DNA of 64,000 nt from Ophiobolus disseminans (lineage: Eukaryota; Ascomycota; Dothideomycetes; Pleosporales; Phaeosphaeriaceae). How positions within the stretch are numbered: position 1 is the first letter of the stretch; each line of letters starts with the position of its first letter. The notes under the pieces are model-generated. The model made no database searches, had not been told where the DNA came from, and worked only from the letters and a program-made list of their open reading frames with translations. Both the position numbers and the translations under genes were made by a program. The stretch covers positions 97,040 to 161,039 of the forward strand of contig MU006216.1 in NCBI GenBank assembly GCA_010093685.1, read 5' to 3'. This document shows, one piece after another, positions 42,562 through 54,104 of this stretch.

Positions 42562-45448
42562 ATCCGCTGACGTAAAATGCCTGTCTATGGCGATATCCCA
42601 GGCTTGGAAGTGCTCGTCAGGATAAGCCCGCTGTACTAGGTCTTCTGGAGTCGAGCATCATTGTCAGCAAAGCTTTGGCATTATCTTCTCTACACATGAA
42701 GCAGACTTAGAACGCCGATTCTACCGACATCACGAAGTCAAAGACTGGTTTGGGCGTTCCTTTGTTGGATAGGACTTGGCAGAAGCCTCACCGTTCCCGA
42801 CAACGTGGGTTTGCCTGGTCTTTGTTCCTAGATCCCTACGATTATGATGGCGACTCAGCCATGCATGCTTCGGCTATGCATATGTGCGTTGTAGCTTTGG
42901 AGGCTGAAACAAATGTTTCATGCGCTATCATGGTTCTTTGTATGACTACTACGCGTCAAGAGCTTTTGTTAACTTCTAAAATTATGGCTGTGTCCGTGAG
43001 TAGTCAGATGGAGGCGGTGGCTATCACGTGCGAAAATACAGTCGTGACTTGTCACACCGACATGACGGTTCACCGCTAGTCGGTTACGGAGAATGTGCAG
43101 CGCCGCTTTTGGATCATAGCGAACGAATAGATTTCGAGTATGTTTGCCATGCGAAGCGAAGAGACTGGCGGCGTTGTGAAGAAAAACATCTCAGAAGTGA
43201 CGAGGCTCTGATTGTCATCGATAGTGTACTTGATTCCATGGGCTGTGCTGATGACACCGCTTCACGAGAGAAGGAGAAAAGAGGAAGAGATGAGAGGGTA
43301 GCGAAGGTCTTGCTTTAGTAACATTTGAGCCGTCATGGAGGAAGTTGATCGACGTCGGAGCTTCCTCGTTGTGTTTAGGCTCCACCGTAACTCGAGATGA
43401 TTGCGTGTGCTCAACATACCATAGGTCATGATGACTTTGTTGCTAAGGTACCATGGTTAAGCGTCACTACTGTCAATTCCAACTTACGCGAAGAGTCAAA
43501 AGTCAGGCCACATTCGCATGTGCGTTCAGGGTGTAAGTATTCTGTGGAATCGGTGTTGTTCAGCAGACTATCGTTAGTGCAAAGACCGGATGATCTAGTT
43601 GCATCCGAGCGGAACCGTTGGGCTAACCAACCGCTCCAGATAGTGTACCGGACCGGGCATCGCGCAAGCCGGTTGGGGATGCGCTGCTGCAAGAAATTCA
43701 TGAGACATGACCTATGCCACGAGCAGACCCATGAATCGTCATCACTAAGTCATGCTCAAATGCGAGGTGATAAGATGAGCGCAGGGTGCTCGTGCGTCAA
43801 GAGCGCAGTCTGAGGACCGAAATCTCGAAATACCATTGGAGACTATAGACGGCAATCCCGTGCCAGACCTGCGAACCATGGTAGAGAAGAAGGCGTTGTG
43901 GGGTATCTCGCTAAACCTTTCCTATCCCGAAGACAAAGGTCTGACATTGGTGTCTAGCGTCCGCGGGGTGAAGCGTATGTCCCTGTGTCGACCTTGATTA
44001 GCGGTTTGCGAAGGTTGACTGGTGGATAACGACTGGCGCGAGGCGCGGAGAGTTCTTGAACCGACCAAACTAAGACTCAGAACGGTCTGATCGATGATCG
44101 AGAGGCTACGATGCTCAGCATCACGATAGGTATCATGGTACTGGGAATTGAAGGCGCATATGGAACAGAAGCTTCAGAGGCGAGCGCGCGGAGCGGAGGT
44201 ACTGCCCATCTGAGCAATCTCAAGTGTGGTCTGCAGCAGGCTGATAGAGGCAGCGCTCATCGCACAATGCCATGCCCAATCAGTCGTTCATCAATTTTAG
44301 ACACGCAAGACCAGCAGTATCAAAGTGACACAATATGCAAGCTAGAAAATCAACGAGGTGATCCTTTTGCTGTGGGGACCACTTTCATGGCTTTACGAAG
44401 TGGCATGGTGGTGATGGTGTGTTTGTTGTCATGCTGGGGCCGTCCGGTCAGGACGTCCAAACTCCATAAATCGAACAAGCTGCAACTTCAAAGTCTCAAC
44501 ATAGCCGCATGCAAAGTCCAAAACTGCGCGCTTGTTCAGACCAATCACTCCGGGGTCTGTCAAACTTGGTTGCACAAAGTCAAACCAGTGTTTGGTTGTC
44601 ATCCGAATCGGGTGATAGTGTGCATTCCACAGGCAGGGGAAGTGCCCCGGCCGCATGTCGACAAGATCGTACGGAAGCAACCGCAATTCCGCTGCATGCG
44701 ATATGCAGGAAGCTTGCTCTGACGCCTGCAGCCTGTCGTAAACATGCGTTGCTATTGGGTAGTGTACCGTGACGGGCTTGCCGATTTCACAAGATTTTCG
44801 GCAGAATCACCCCTACCATCAGCATCCACGAGGATTATGGACTAACTAGAGGCCTTTGTATTAGAGGCTGTAACCTGATCACTAGCTGCTCCACGGACGT
44901 GCAGCGTGCCCGAACTCGCGGGTCGATGGGCGGCCCATGTTATGTACGAAAAGGTGCTGCAGCATCAGCAGCTATTAGTGGAGTTTGCTGCGTCCACTGA
45001 CGTAGTCTACGCAGTGACCTGACAGAAAAGTGGCGCGCAATAGCATCAGGACTACCAATGGCGCAGACAGCCTTGCCAAAGGTTGGGGCGATGCCCTGGA
45101 TGCAGACATGAATGGTTCTGCAAGCATCCGCCTTAGTTTGATGCTCGGACCAGGCGATAGGTATAGGACAATACGTTCTGGCGCCGACTAGCCCTCTCTT
45201 GGAGAGAGATCCAGTGAGAATGTGCCCTTGTGATTGGTCATTCAGGAAGGGGTTGGTGGCTGCAAGTGCAACGGGCCAAGGATTGTGGACCTTAATCGAA
45301 TGCAACACGTTTTCCAAAGGCTGCAGCAACGGCTCAGGGTGCCATGAAGCTTGTGGCGCACTACACTTTCCACTATATGCACATGACTTCTGTGGCCGCT
45401 AGATAACCCTGTCGCAATCGGCATACGCTTCCGGTTTGTAAGGGGTGG
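42562..45448. other. 2.9-kb gene-poor tract
   Basis: Only short, unconvincing frames; none shows a domain, splice logic or coding composition. The part near 42562-42700 is likely the promoter of the coiled-coil gene. The rest may be decayed transposon or silent sequence. Confidence 0.5.
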
Positions 45449-45871
45449 CATGGATGGGCATTACTTAGCAATTACTAACCCCACTTTTATTTTTATTGAT
45501 CTCATAATTTTAGGTACTTTTATAAATAAAAGAAACTAGTTGAATAAAAAGATAAACTATAAGCTAGTCTATACCGTATATTAAGAAATACCTCTAAAAT
45601 ATTAAGCAACTTATATATTAATTTTTAAATACAAGTTAGTAAAATAAGAAATTAGCAATCACTTAGTAGTTGCTAACTTCTTATTATTTAATTTTTAACT
45701 CCTTAAACAGTTCAATTATATAAAACATTTCTTAGTATAAGATTTTACTATAAGTTTATGAATAAAATAGATAAAGAAAAGCTTTAATTATAAGGTATAT
45801 ATAACTTAAGTTATTATACTAGATAAAAAATTAAAGTGGGTTAGTAATTACTAAGTAATCGCCCATCCACG
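45449..45871. mobile_element. AT-rich 423-bp element with inverted termini (possible hAT-type MITE)
   Basis: Left end CATGGATGGGCATTACTTAG and onward (TAACCCCACTTT) matches the inverted right end (AAAGTGGGTTAGTAATTACT...GCCCATCCACG) over about 37 bp with a few differences. The interior (45490-45840) is strongly AT-rich, unlike the flanks. Flanking 8-mers AGGGGTGG and AAGGGTGG agree at 7 of 8, suggesting an 8-bp target duplication as in hAT elements. No coding capacity. Strong AT bias inside would fit repeat-induced point mutation, though the inverted ends are largely spared. Confidence 0.78.
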
Positions 45872-46724
45872 AAGGGTGGTGTGCCGTAGCTATCGTTGGA
45901 AGATGAAGGGGCTGAGTACCGTTTTCAACCGCACAGCACGGGCGAGAATGTAGTCTGGACTTTGGAACGATGAACAGACTATTGGGTTGAGCCGTCTGTC
46001 GCTCATACTCAGTCCACAGCTGGCAAGGTTCTGCTCAGCCAAAAGCAGCGGGAGTGCCCAAGAGGGGAAGGTCAAAAGCCATCACCAATCCGGCTGTCTC
46101 TTTGTCCGAGTTCAGAAGATCAGACGAACTACACTGTACGTGAGCAGTCGACCTCGAGCCAAAGTGGTCGCTACAAATACCTTCTGTGGGCGGAACATAG
46201 ACAAAGAATTGCCCTCCGTCAACCTACCTTCCACGCTTTGCTCGAGCTGCCTCTCCGCGACAAAGAAGCGAACCGAACCACCAAAAGTAAGACAGTCCAC
46301 TTGTATCTGACGTGCAAGTTCGTGTCGCATAGTTGTCCAAATCAATTGCCAGCCTGCCAAAACACTGGAGCCGGTGAATAGCGGGTACCTGCAACTGGTT
46401 CGTTACCTGAATACTTTGCGAACACTCATGCACCGTTGCGATGAAGCAAACCGAGCAACATAGCGGCATAATCAATCCTGTTACTGACACTTATGCAGGT
46501 CCACATCTTGACCGAGACATCCTGGCTGGGAAAATTTCAGGAATCCGCCCGAGAGAAAAACACGTTCATCTTCGACACTGCTACGCGAAAGTCTTTGCTC
46601 TCAGCATCCTCTCAGCATTTCCCCATAGCGTATCTAATTGTGTTGCCACACTCGTGTATTGACATCTGTCGCTCACATCGCTACTCGTTTCGTCTTGGAG
46701 CCAGTATCGAAGCTATCTTTCACC
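45872..46724. other. Promoter region of the HMG-box gene
   Basis: An 853-bp stretch without a supported gene, upstream of the HMG-box start. Nothing specific was recognised. Confidence 0.4.
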
Positions 46725-48370
46725 ATGAGGGGTGACACGCTCATCCAGCAGCACCCACTTACCCCACCAAACACGGGCGCCGAGTACCAGGCGAGTATGC
46801 AGCAAATCGCGAATTATAATGCGGGGCGCGGATTCTCCTATGGTTCACCGAGGTCGATGGCGCACGAAGGGATCCCTTCGCATGGGTTACATGTGGAAAG
46901 CCACCCGGGTGACGGACTTGGCCTTGGAATTCAATATGTGAGAACCCCAGAGTAACCATCATCGAGAGGCAACCCTAATGAGATCCTAGGACGGATACGG
47001 TCCTGCAACAGAGTATTACCAAAATGGGCATTATGAAGCAATGCCAGTAAGTGGTCTCCCCCATAACCAATTCCTGTTATACGCGCTGACTTGGGCAGAA
47101 TGAACAGCCGCTCTTTTCGCCACCGACTCCAAGATCCACAACTGAGGAGGACTACGGTCGGAGAACGACGCGCAGTGGGCGTGCGGTCGCACCCTCGAAT
47201 TCACCAAGACGGAAAGAGGCAAGCCCTCGACCGAAAGCGACGCCGAAGGCAAAGAAAACGAAAGCAAAAGGCGACAAGCCAGCCACTCCGAAGTTGACCG
47301 CACCCCTCAGCATAATGACAGCAGAGCTGCATCACATCCCCGTGAAGAACATGGAGGAGTGGGTAAACAGGCCAGCGGATGTTAGGCGAGACGAGGCTGA
47401 GAAAAGGAATGGATACATCACCAGGCCCATGAACTCTTTCATGCTTTATCGCTCAGCATATGCGGAGAGAGCGAAGTCCTGGTGCGCGCAAAACAACCAC
47501 CAGATCGTGTCGTCTGTCGCTGGTGAGAGTTGGCCCTTGGAGCCTCCCGGCATCCGCGAATTGTATAACGAGTACGCAAAGATCGAGCGCATCAATCATC
47601 AAAACGCACACCCGACGTACAAGTTCTCACCAAGCAAAGCAGCAGCTCCAGCTCGAAAGAGAAAAGGAGAATGGTCGGACGAAGACGAGCCCAGCGACCT
47701 CGAAGATGTAGAGTGGGCGCCTGGAAGCGGCAGATCTCGAAACAGACAGACACGGAGACTCGAGCGATCGCTCAGCTATACTTCCAACGGCATGAATGGT
47801 GACTTCTTCGATCGCTCATTCGGACCCAATGGCCATGGCATGAATAAGTCGTCCTGGGAAATGACAAACGATGGGAGACCGATGCCGATGCCGATGCCAA
47901 TGCATAACGACATGTACAACCAGTACTACCAGTCCGCTGCGTACCCAGGCATGATGGGTCCAAACTTCCACGACGACCCCCGCATGCGTCGAGTGGGCAC
48001 TCCGAACTCGTCCGTGCAGTTCTCCTCCGATCATGCTTTACTTGGTCTTCCCGGGGGGAACTCAGGCGACCTGATGCAGCAACTGCACTCGCAGGTTGGA
48101 ACACTCTTTGATGATGGCCAGCTTGACCCGATGCTTTTGGCATATGATGGTGGCCATCACCAGGGTGAGGTAGAGTCGACAGCACTGCATCCCGGCTTTC
48201 GGAACGGCCACGTGAACGGTATGCTCGACACAAAAGCTGACCACCACGATATCGACAGCCTCTTGGAGTTGTTGCCAGCACAAGATGAGTACCGCAACGC
48301 TTCGTGGCAGTCAGACCCAACCATGGCGTCGCTCGAACAAGAGTCTGAGTTCGACAAGTGGATGGGCTGA
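46725..48370 (+). CDS. HMG-box transcription factor
   Basis: Exons: 46725-46937, 46990-47046, 47099-48370, in frame, about 513 residues. The HMG box (about residues 195-270) reads ITRPMNSFMLYRSAYAERAK, then QIVSSVAGESWPLEPPGIRELYNEYAKIE and HPTYKFSPSK, close to the sequence-specific MATA/SOX-like class found in fungal mating-type and sexual-development regulators. Before it is a basic region (RRTTRSGRA, ATPKAKKTKAKGDK) and behind it a nuclear-localisation-like cluster (ARKRKGEW), an acidic patch and a Met/Pro-rich stretch (PMPMPMPM) in the C-half. It is probably a nuclear DNA-binding regulator. The neighbouring genes are not mating-type genes, so MAT1-2-1 itself is unlikely. Confidence 0.85.
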
Positions 48371-48997
48371 GGGATGGTGAAAGGACTTCGTCATATTGTT
48401 GCTGCTTTGTGTTTTTATATAGATGCGATGACTGGCTTTTGTGGTGTTGCGTTCGGCATACTTGGAGCTCAAGGGGCTAAAGATACCCGGTTTTCTCGAT
48501 CTATCTGGGGGTTGTCGAAACCAAAGCTCATAGACTTCTTTCGCATGTTTCGGTTTGTTCAATGCGCGTAGACTATGGCGTGTAAATGCATACATCGCTG
48601 TTCCTATCTCCAACTTTTCTAATTCAGCGCATAATCCCCAGAAGGCGAAAACTATCGTGGTGCTTCTGATCAGCAACAGCGGGGCCGGGAATGTATTCCT
48701 GACATGATATTGGGTAATGTGAGGCAAATTCTGCGCAAGGGATTGCCGGTTGCAGGTTGTTCTGAGGAATGAAGTTGGACTCGAGCGCTCGGACCGTTTT
48801 AGCCCCACCTGTGCCCACCTGCGGACGCGCCTGTTAGAGGAAAGAGGGGTCCAACAGACATTCGACATATCATCAGGATCGCGCATCTTTTTCTACAACA
48901 CTCTTCAATAAAACAACTGCTGCTTTAAATCCCTGTCAGGATACCTCGGTGCAAGTCTGAAAGCGGCAGGTAAACTTATAAAGCTCGTGCGATCATT
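48371..48997. other. Intergenic between HMG-box gene and PSF1
   Basis: 627 bp without a supported gene; 3' flank of the HMG-box gene and promoter of PSF1. Confidence 0.45.
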
Positions 48998-49792
48998 ATG
49001 TACGGCGAGGCTGCCAACAAGCTCGTAAGTACGCGATAAATCGGACAAATACATACATCAACCGAGTTTACATAACTCTACGCCTAAACCTAATTAGATA
49101 CAAATATATCCAGACCCACTAACCACACCCCTTCCAGGTCCAAAACGCCAAACGCATCCAATCCCTCCCGCACCTCCCGCCCTACGCCTCCGACCTCTCC
49201 CGCACGATTATTCGTGAAGTCCGGGATCTGGACCGGGATGTGTCTTCCATCCTCGCCCCCTTCGGCTCGTCCTTCAACCCGTCAGCTGACCCCTCCACCG
49301 CCTGCGCCCTGCTCGTAAACCACCTCTGCATGCGCCGCAACAAGCGCTGCCTCCTCGCGTACCACAAGGTCCGCGCGTCTAAGCTCGAGGCGTACTGCTG
49401 GGAGGGCGTTGACGTGCTCGAGCAGCATAACAGCAAGGAGGGCGAGGGCGGACTCGCGGGCAAGAAGGATGAGAGCAGTTTGAGCCCTGAGGAGGAGGAG
49501 TATGTTAGGCAGTATAGCGATTTACTGGCGGCGTATAAGGGCCAGTGGACGGATGTGGATTTGACGGGCAGTTTGGAGCCGCCGAGGGATTTGTTCATCG
49601 ACGTCAGGGTGCTGAAGGATGCGGGTGAGATACAGACGGAGTATGGGTAAGCGACCTCTCCATGCATACACCGCAAACCTAGAGACTGAAGGTGCTAGAT
49701 CGATTACCTTGACGAAGAACAGCCAGTTCTACGTTCGCCATGGCGACGTGGAGCGCTTGATTGCGCAGGGATATCTGCAGCGGCTGAGCTAG
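48998..49792 (+). CDS. PSF1: GINS complex subunit Psf1
   Basis: Psf1 is part of the GINS tetramer in the CMG replicative helicase. Exons: 48998-49024, 49138-49646, 49699-49792, giving 209 residues, the usual size. Start MYGEAANKLVQNAKR is family-typical. The A domain includes LVNHLCMRRNKRCLLAYHKV; then a variable acidic linker with QYSDLLAAYKGQWTDVDLTG; then the B domain DLFIDVRVLKDAGEIQTEYG, SITLTKNSQFYVRHGDVERL, IAQGYLQRL. The first exon is only 27 nt and its intron (113 nt) is the longest of the gene. All junctions are canonical GT-AG. Confidence 0.95.
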
Positions 49793-50591
49793 AGGCATGC
49801 CGCATAGAAACAGTAAGGAGAGGACGATCCGAGAAGAAGTGCATATAGTAACACTTTGCATCATACTGCAGAGTTATCACATGGCCATGCATGCTCGTGG
49901 CGAAGCCCACACGTGGCATGTAGAACGGCAAGGGATGTCCCTGTGCATTCGAATGCAACGCTATGTGCATGCGTCTGGCACTTCCAATACGCCGACAGCC
50001 TAATTTAGCACACATTGGCGCACGTGTAACGGTGTGAGACATGGGCTTGCGGTTCGCGCGGATCGCCATATTACGATGGACAGGGCTGATAATATACAGC
50101 TGTCTGAAAAGAGGATAGCGAACATCACCATGAAGACGCGATTGTAGTTTATGTTTTCATTTCTCATTGCGCTACTATCGCGCTTTTGAGATCCCATCCT
50201 CCGTACACCAATTGGTGGTATGTGCCGTGAGAAGGGCAAATCCACAGTATGCAACGAGCCAGACGCCTCGTCAAATTCCCTCCCTGTCGCCCGTGTTTCG
50301 GACCGTGAAGTCGTTGGTTTGCACCGTGAAAGTATTATACCTGGGACAGGGTGGCGGCGATCAGCGAATCCAAGGCTTGGAAATTGGATGTACTCACATC
50401 AAAGGCTTATTCTGCCAGTCATAGAATGAAGCAAGGTCGCAGGTCGTTTTACGAATTCGTTACCAGTCGAGCAGGTGTTGTCGATACAGTCACGGCAGCA
50501 AGGGAAGGATTGAATAGAGACCGACACATTCTTGGCGGGTCAATGCCGGTCTCTTTGTGATACATACCTGGACTGAAACAGACAATCCACC
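49793..50591. other. Convergent PSF1 / PRP5 intergenic region
   Basis: 799 bp between two genes that point toward each other; it should hold both 3' UTRs. No gene was recognised. Confidence 0.45.
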
Positions 50592-53500
50592 TCACATGAC
50601 GTTGTAGCGGCCCGTGGGCATGCGCGGGTTAGACGCCTCGTCCGACGCCAAGATACCTTCGCTAAGGTGATGAGTGAGCTGCTGCATTGCGTTCGTGACG
50701 ACGTTCTCGTTGTCGCCTTCCACGAGAATGTATAGCTTGGGCAGCTCGTTCTCTGTGCTTGATTTAGCGTATTCTCTTGATGTTAAGTTTCGATTGTACA
50801 TACCTCCCGGTACCTTACCGGTTGGATAGAAGGTGCCTTTGGTGGTGATGGAAACGCCAGTTGCATCCAAGATCTTGGCCACGTTGGTGCGGTTGGTGAC
50901 GGCCCACCGAGCCTTTTGAGGAAAGTCGTTGATCTCGATAGTCGAATGATACAGTCCAGCGTCAGGACCCTTGTTGTCGATGGGTTGGCCGGCGTGAATG
51001 GTACCCTTCTTACTAAGATTGCCGTCAATCTTCTTAGCAGCAGCAATGGCCCTCTCCTTGGGGGTCATTGGCTTGCCTGAAGCAGTAGTAGTAGTGGGGG
51101 CCTGAGCACGCTCCGTCTTGTTAACGATGATGCCCCTCTCCAAAAGTTTCATCCAGTTAGGTTTGTCTTTATCTTCGGTAGTCGCGGCCGCAGTCTCATT
51201 ACCAGGTCCAGAAACATCGATCTTCACAAGGGCAGGTAGAGCCTCTTCCTCGCTGTCCTCTTCTCCTTCAATCTTGAGTGCGCGCTTCTCACGCTTCTTC
51301 TCGAGAGCGCGTGCAGCATCAAGCTTGTCGAGACCTTTGCCACTGAACCCTTGGCTGTAATACTTCTCAGCACCAGATTTGGCTTTCTCGTGGAAAGTGG
51401 TAGCCATAGCGAGTAGCTCAGCAGGTACTGCTGTGCCGCTCTCCTTGAGTGCCTTGACAAGATGAACAGCAAAACGCTCTTGGCCAGGGTTCTCGATCAG
51501 CGTGACTGCACGGCCCGTGTTACCGGCACGGCCGGTACGACCACAACGGTGGACATAGTCCTCGAGATGCGTCGGGCAATCAAAGTTGTACACCATTGCC
51601 AGTCCTGGCACATCAAGACCACGAGCTGCAATGGAGGTCGCGATCAGAATCGTGAGAACACCTTGCCTGAATTCATTGATGGCTTCGTTGCGATCAGTCT
51701 GATCCTTGGCACCGTGAATCGTGTTAGTACCGTAGTATTTGGCCTTGAACAGTTTGTGCAGCAGATCTTCAGCCGTCTCCTGCCGCTCTGTAAAGATGAG
51801 CACTTGCGAATTCTCATCCTCAGAAAAGTGCTGGCCAAGATGTAGTAGCAGTCTGTTGACCTTTGCTTCGTACGATGGCTTCACAATAGAAACGGTCTGT
51901 TGAATCTCAGGTGCAACCTTGCTACGACCGCCAATAGTCACCTCCGCAGGATCCTGAAGAGCCTTTTTAGCAAGTGCATGCATGTTCCTAGGCATGGTGG
52001 CCGAGAAGAGGATGGTCTGACGATCAGGACGCGCGTTGGCAAGAATCTTCATGACTTGAGGCTCGAAGCCCATGTCGAACATACGGTCAGCTTCGTCAAG
52101 CACGACATATGTAATACGCTTAAAGTTGAGCACTCGGCCAGAGTTGCTTTGCAAGAGATCAATGAGACGTCCAGGCGTGGCGCATAGAATATGAATGCCG
52201 CCGCGTTTGATCAGCGCAATCTGGTCAGAGATGGGCTGGCCACCATATGCGCACTTGATCGTGATGCCTGAGGCATTAAGGAAGGGCTTGAGCTCATTTA
52301 CGATTTGCAGTGCCAGCTCACGAGTAGGAGCCAGAATTAGGCCGATGGGCCCATCAGAAGGCTTGAGCGGGCGCTGGTCTAGCACATGGCGGATCATGGG
52401 AATGCCAAAGGCAAGGGTTTTGCCAGAGCCGGTCTTGGCAACACCAATGAGGTCACGACCCGATTCAGCAATGGGGATAGCTTGAGACTGGATCGAGGTC
52501 GGCTTGTCATAACGGACTCGGGTGAATACGTCCATTGTCGCCTGGAGCAAGCCCATCTGGGCCCACTTGGTAACAGGTCGAGGCACATCGTCAGGCTTGA
52601 CTTTGATGCCATCGAGCTCGTGACGGAGATCTGCGACGTCTTCGGGTGTCATCTGAGAGATCTCGGCGGGCTCAGTGTAGAAGTCTTTGCGAAATGGCTC
52701 GTACTCAACTTTCTCGTGATTGATGACCGGAACCTCCTTCTTCTTCTTCCTGGCGGCATGAAGAGCAAGGAGGTCCTCACCTTCGACAGCGGTCTGCTCT
52801 GGCTCAAGTTCATCATTGAACATGGTAAGGCCTGGGCCCGCGCGGGTCGGGGCATCAGTGAGATCGGCCATGAAGGCGTCGAGAGGGTCGACGGCGTCTT
52901 CCTCGGCGCCTGCAGTTTCGTCAACGTCCATGGCGTCGGCAGCAACAGGGACTTCTTCCATGAGCGTATCTTCATTCGGGGCCTCGGTGCTTGCAATGTC
53001 TGCGCGGCGCTTCTCTAGCCGAGCTTGGAGCTGTGCATTGGTGGCGTCATCGTCGCTGGCAAAGTCGCTGATCTCGGCATCGTCTTCGGCGACAGCTGCG
53101 GGCTCAGCCGCTTCGTTGTTGGCAAAGACAGGCAGGGCTTGAAGCTTGCGCTTGCCGGTGTCGACGTCGTCGTCGAGCAGAGCCTTTCGAGAGGTCTCTT
53201 CTTCCTCTGCCGCAGTCTTCGCCTTGAGGCCGAAGGAGCCAATGTTACCGCCAGCCTTGGTGACTTGGGCAGGGACATCTGTGTGTGTGAGCATGTGTGT
53301 CTGGCCGAGGTGGGTGTGAGAGTACGTACTACCAATAGCAGCGGTGTTGACTGGCTTGCCAGCGATCTTAGCCTGCAGTGGGCGGGCGGCGGCCGACTCA
53401 TCGAGCTTGAAGCTGGGCTTTTCGAGCTGCTTCTGCTTTGCCTGCTTCGCCTTGGGAGTGCTTGTCTTCTCTGCGACGGGGGGGGGTGTGGCCCCGACGG

Positions 53501-54104
53501 GGGGTGTCAAGGGCCCAGGGCTTATGGTCGATGTCCAATCGCTGGACGCAGCTGCCTTCTCTTGCGCCAGCTTCTCAGATTTGCCCTTCTTCCACTCGGC
53601 TAGCTTAGCGACTCGCTCGGCAAGCTTGTCCGCCTTTTGCTTCTCCAGGTCTACCTTCTCTTCGCGAGGGGCCGTTGAGGCGCGCCTACTATCTCCCGGC
53701 GGCGCATGTGACGAGGCCGGACGGCGCGAGTTGGAGCGGCGGCGCCTATCCCGGTCATCAGAGCCGCGGTATCGGTCGCCCTGGCGGTCCCGCGACCGAT
53801 CGCGGCGGACGGGTGAACGTGAACGTGAACGTCGTCGGTAAGAGTCACCGCGGTCTCCTCGGCGGTCATCGCGGCGGTCATCACGGCGGTCATCGCGGCG
53901 AACATCGCGGCGGTCGTCACGCCTGTCGCGGTCTCCTCGGCGGTCACGCTGCTCGCGACCACCACCACCGCCGTAACGGTCTCCATAGCGGTCTCGCGAG
54001 CGATCACGGCGTCCTGCAGGGGACCTCGAGCGCTGGCGGCGGGGCGGAGAGTATCGTCCTCGGTTGCGGTCGAACCTTGATGAATCAGCCTGGCGAGTCG
54101 CCAT
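50592..54104 (-). CDS. PRP5: DEAD-box RNA helicase PRP5 (pre-mRNA splicing)
   Basis: Prp5 remodels U2 snRNP and proofreads branch-site pairing in the nucleus. The frame is 1170 codons long without a stop, but it probably contains two 51-nt introns: about 53330-53280 (GTACGT...CACACAG) and about 50803-50753 (GTATGT...GCACAG); both are multiples of three with no stop. The N-terminus is RS/RD-rich (repeated DDRRDDRR). DPLDAFM, a Prp5 signature, lies ahead of the helicase core. Motifs in order: PTSIQSQAIPI (Q), AKTGSGKT (I), APTREL (Ia), TPGRLID, VLDEADRMFD (II), FSATMP (III), ATSIAARGLDVPG, and HRCGRTGRAG (VI). A C-terminal KH-like region with KLYILVEGD follows. The first ATG is at 54104. It is divergent from ERB1. 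Confidence 0.95.
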   Translation of the reverse strand: MATRQADSSRFDRNRGRYSPPRRQRSRSPAGRRDRSRDRYGDRYGGGGGREQRDRRGDRDRRDDRRDVRRDDRRDDRRDDRRGDRGDSYRRRSRSRSPVRRDRSRDRQGDRYRGSDDRDRRRRSNSRRPASSHAPPGDSRRASTAPREEKVDLEKQKADKLAERVAKLAEWKKGKSEKLAQEKAAASSDWTSTISPGPLTPPVGATPPPVAEKTSTPKAKQAKQKQLEKPSFKLDESAAARPLQAKIAGKPVNTAAIGSTYSHTHLGQTHMLTHTDVPAQVTKAGGNIGSFGLKAKTAAEEEETSRKALLDDDVDTGKRKLQALPVFANNEAAEPAAVAEDDAEISDFASDDDATNAQLQARLEKRRADIASTEAPNEDTLMEEVPVAADAMDVDETAGAEEDAVDPLDAFMADLTDAPTRAGPGLTMFNDELEPEQTAVEGEDLLALHAARKKKKEVPVINHEKVEYEPFRKDFYTEPAEISQMTPEDVADLRHELDGIKVKPDDVPRPVTKWAQMGLLQATMDVFTRVRYDKPTSIQSQAIPIAESGRDLIGVAKTGSGKTLAFGIPMIRHVLDQRPLKPSDGPIGLILAPTRELALQIVNELKPFLNASGITIKCAYGGQPISDQIALIKRGGIHILCATPGRLIDLLQSNSGRVLNFKRITYVVLDEADRMFDMGFEPQVMKILANARPDRQTILFSATMPRNMHALAKKALQDPAEVTIGGRSKVAPEIQQTVSIVKPSYEAKVNRLLLHLGQHFSEDENSQVLIFTERQETAEDLLHKLFKAKYYGTNTIHGAKDQTDRNEAINEFRQGVLTILIATSIAARGLDVPGLAMVYNFDCPTHLEDYVHRCGRTGRAGNTGRAVTLIENPGQERFAVHLVKALKESGTAVPAELLAMATTFHEKAKSGAEKYYSQGFSGKGLDKLDAARALEKKREKRALKIEGEEDSEEEALPALVKIDVSGPGNETAAATTEDKDKPNWMKLLERGIIVNKTERAQAPTTTTASGKPMTPKERAIAAAKKIDGNLSKKGTIHAGQPIDNKGPDAGLYHSTIEINDFPQKARWAVTNRTNVAKILDATGVSITTKGTFYPTGKVPGGMYNRNLTSREYAKSSTENELPKLYILVEGDNENVVTNAMQQLTHHLSEGILASDEASNPRMPTGRYNVM

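Noticed and set aside
46725..48370. Mating-type gene MAT1-2-1
   Set aside because: The box is MATA-like, but the gene is much longer than usual and the neighbours (PSF1, PRP5) are not those expected at a MAT locus.
53025..53603. 192-codon plus-strand frame opposite PRP5
   Set aside because: An antisense shadow with no domain, lying inside a clear coding gene.
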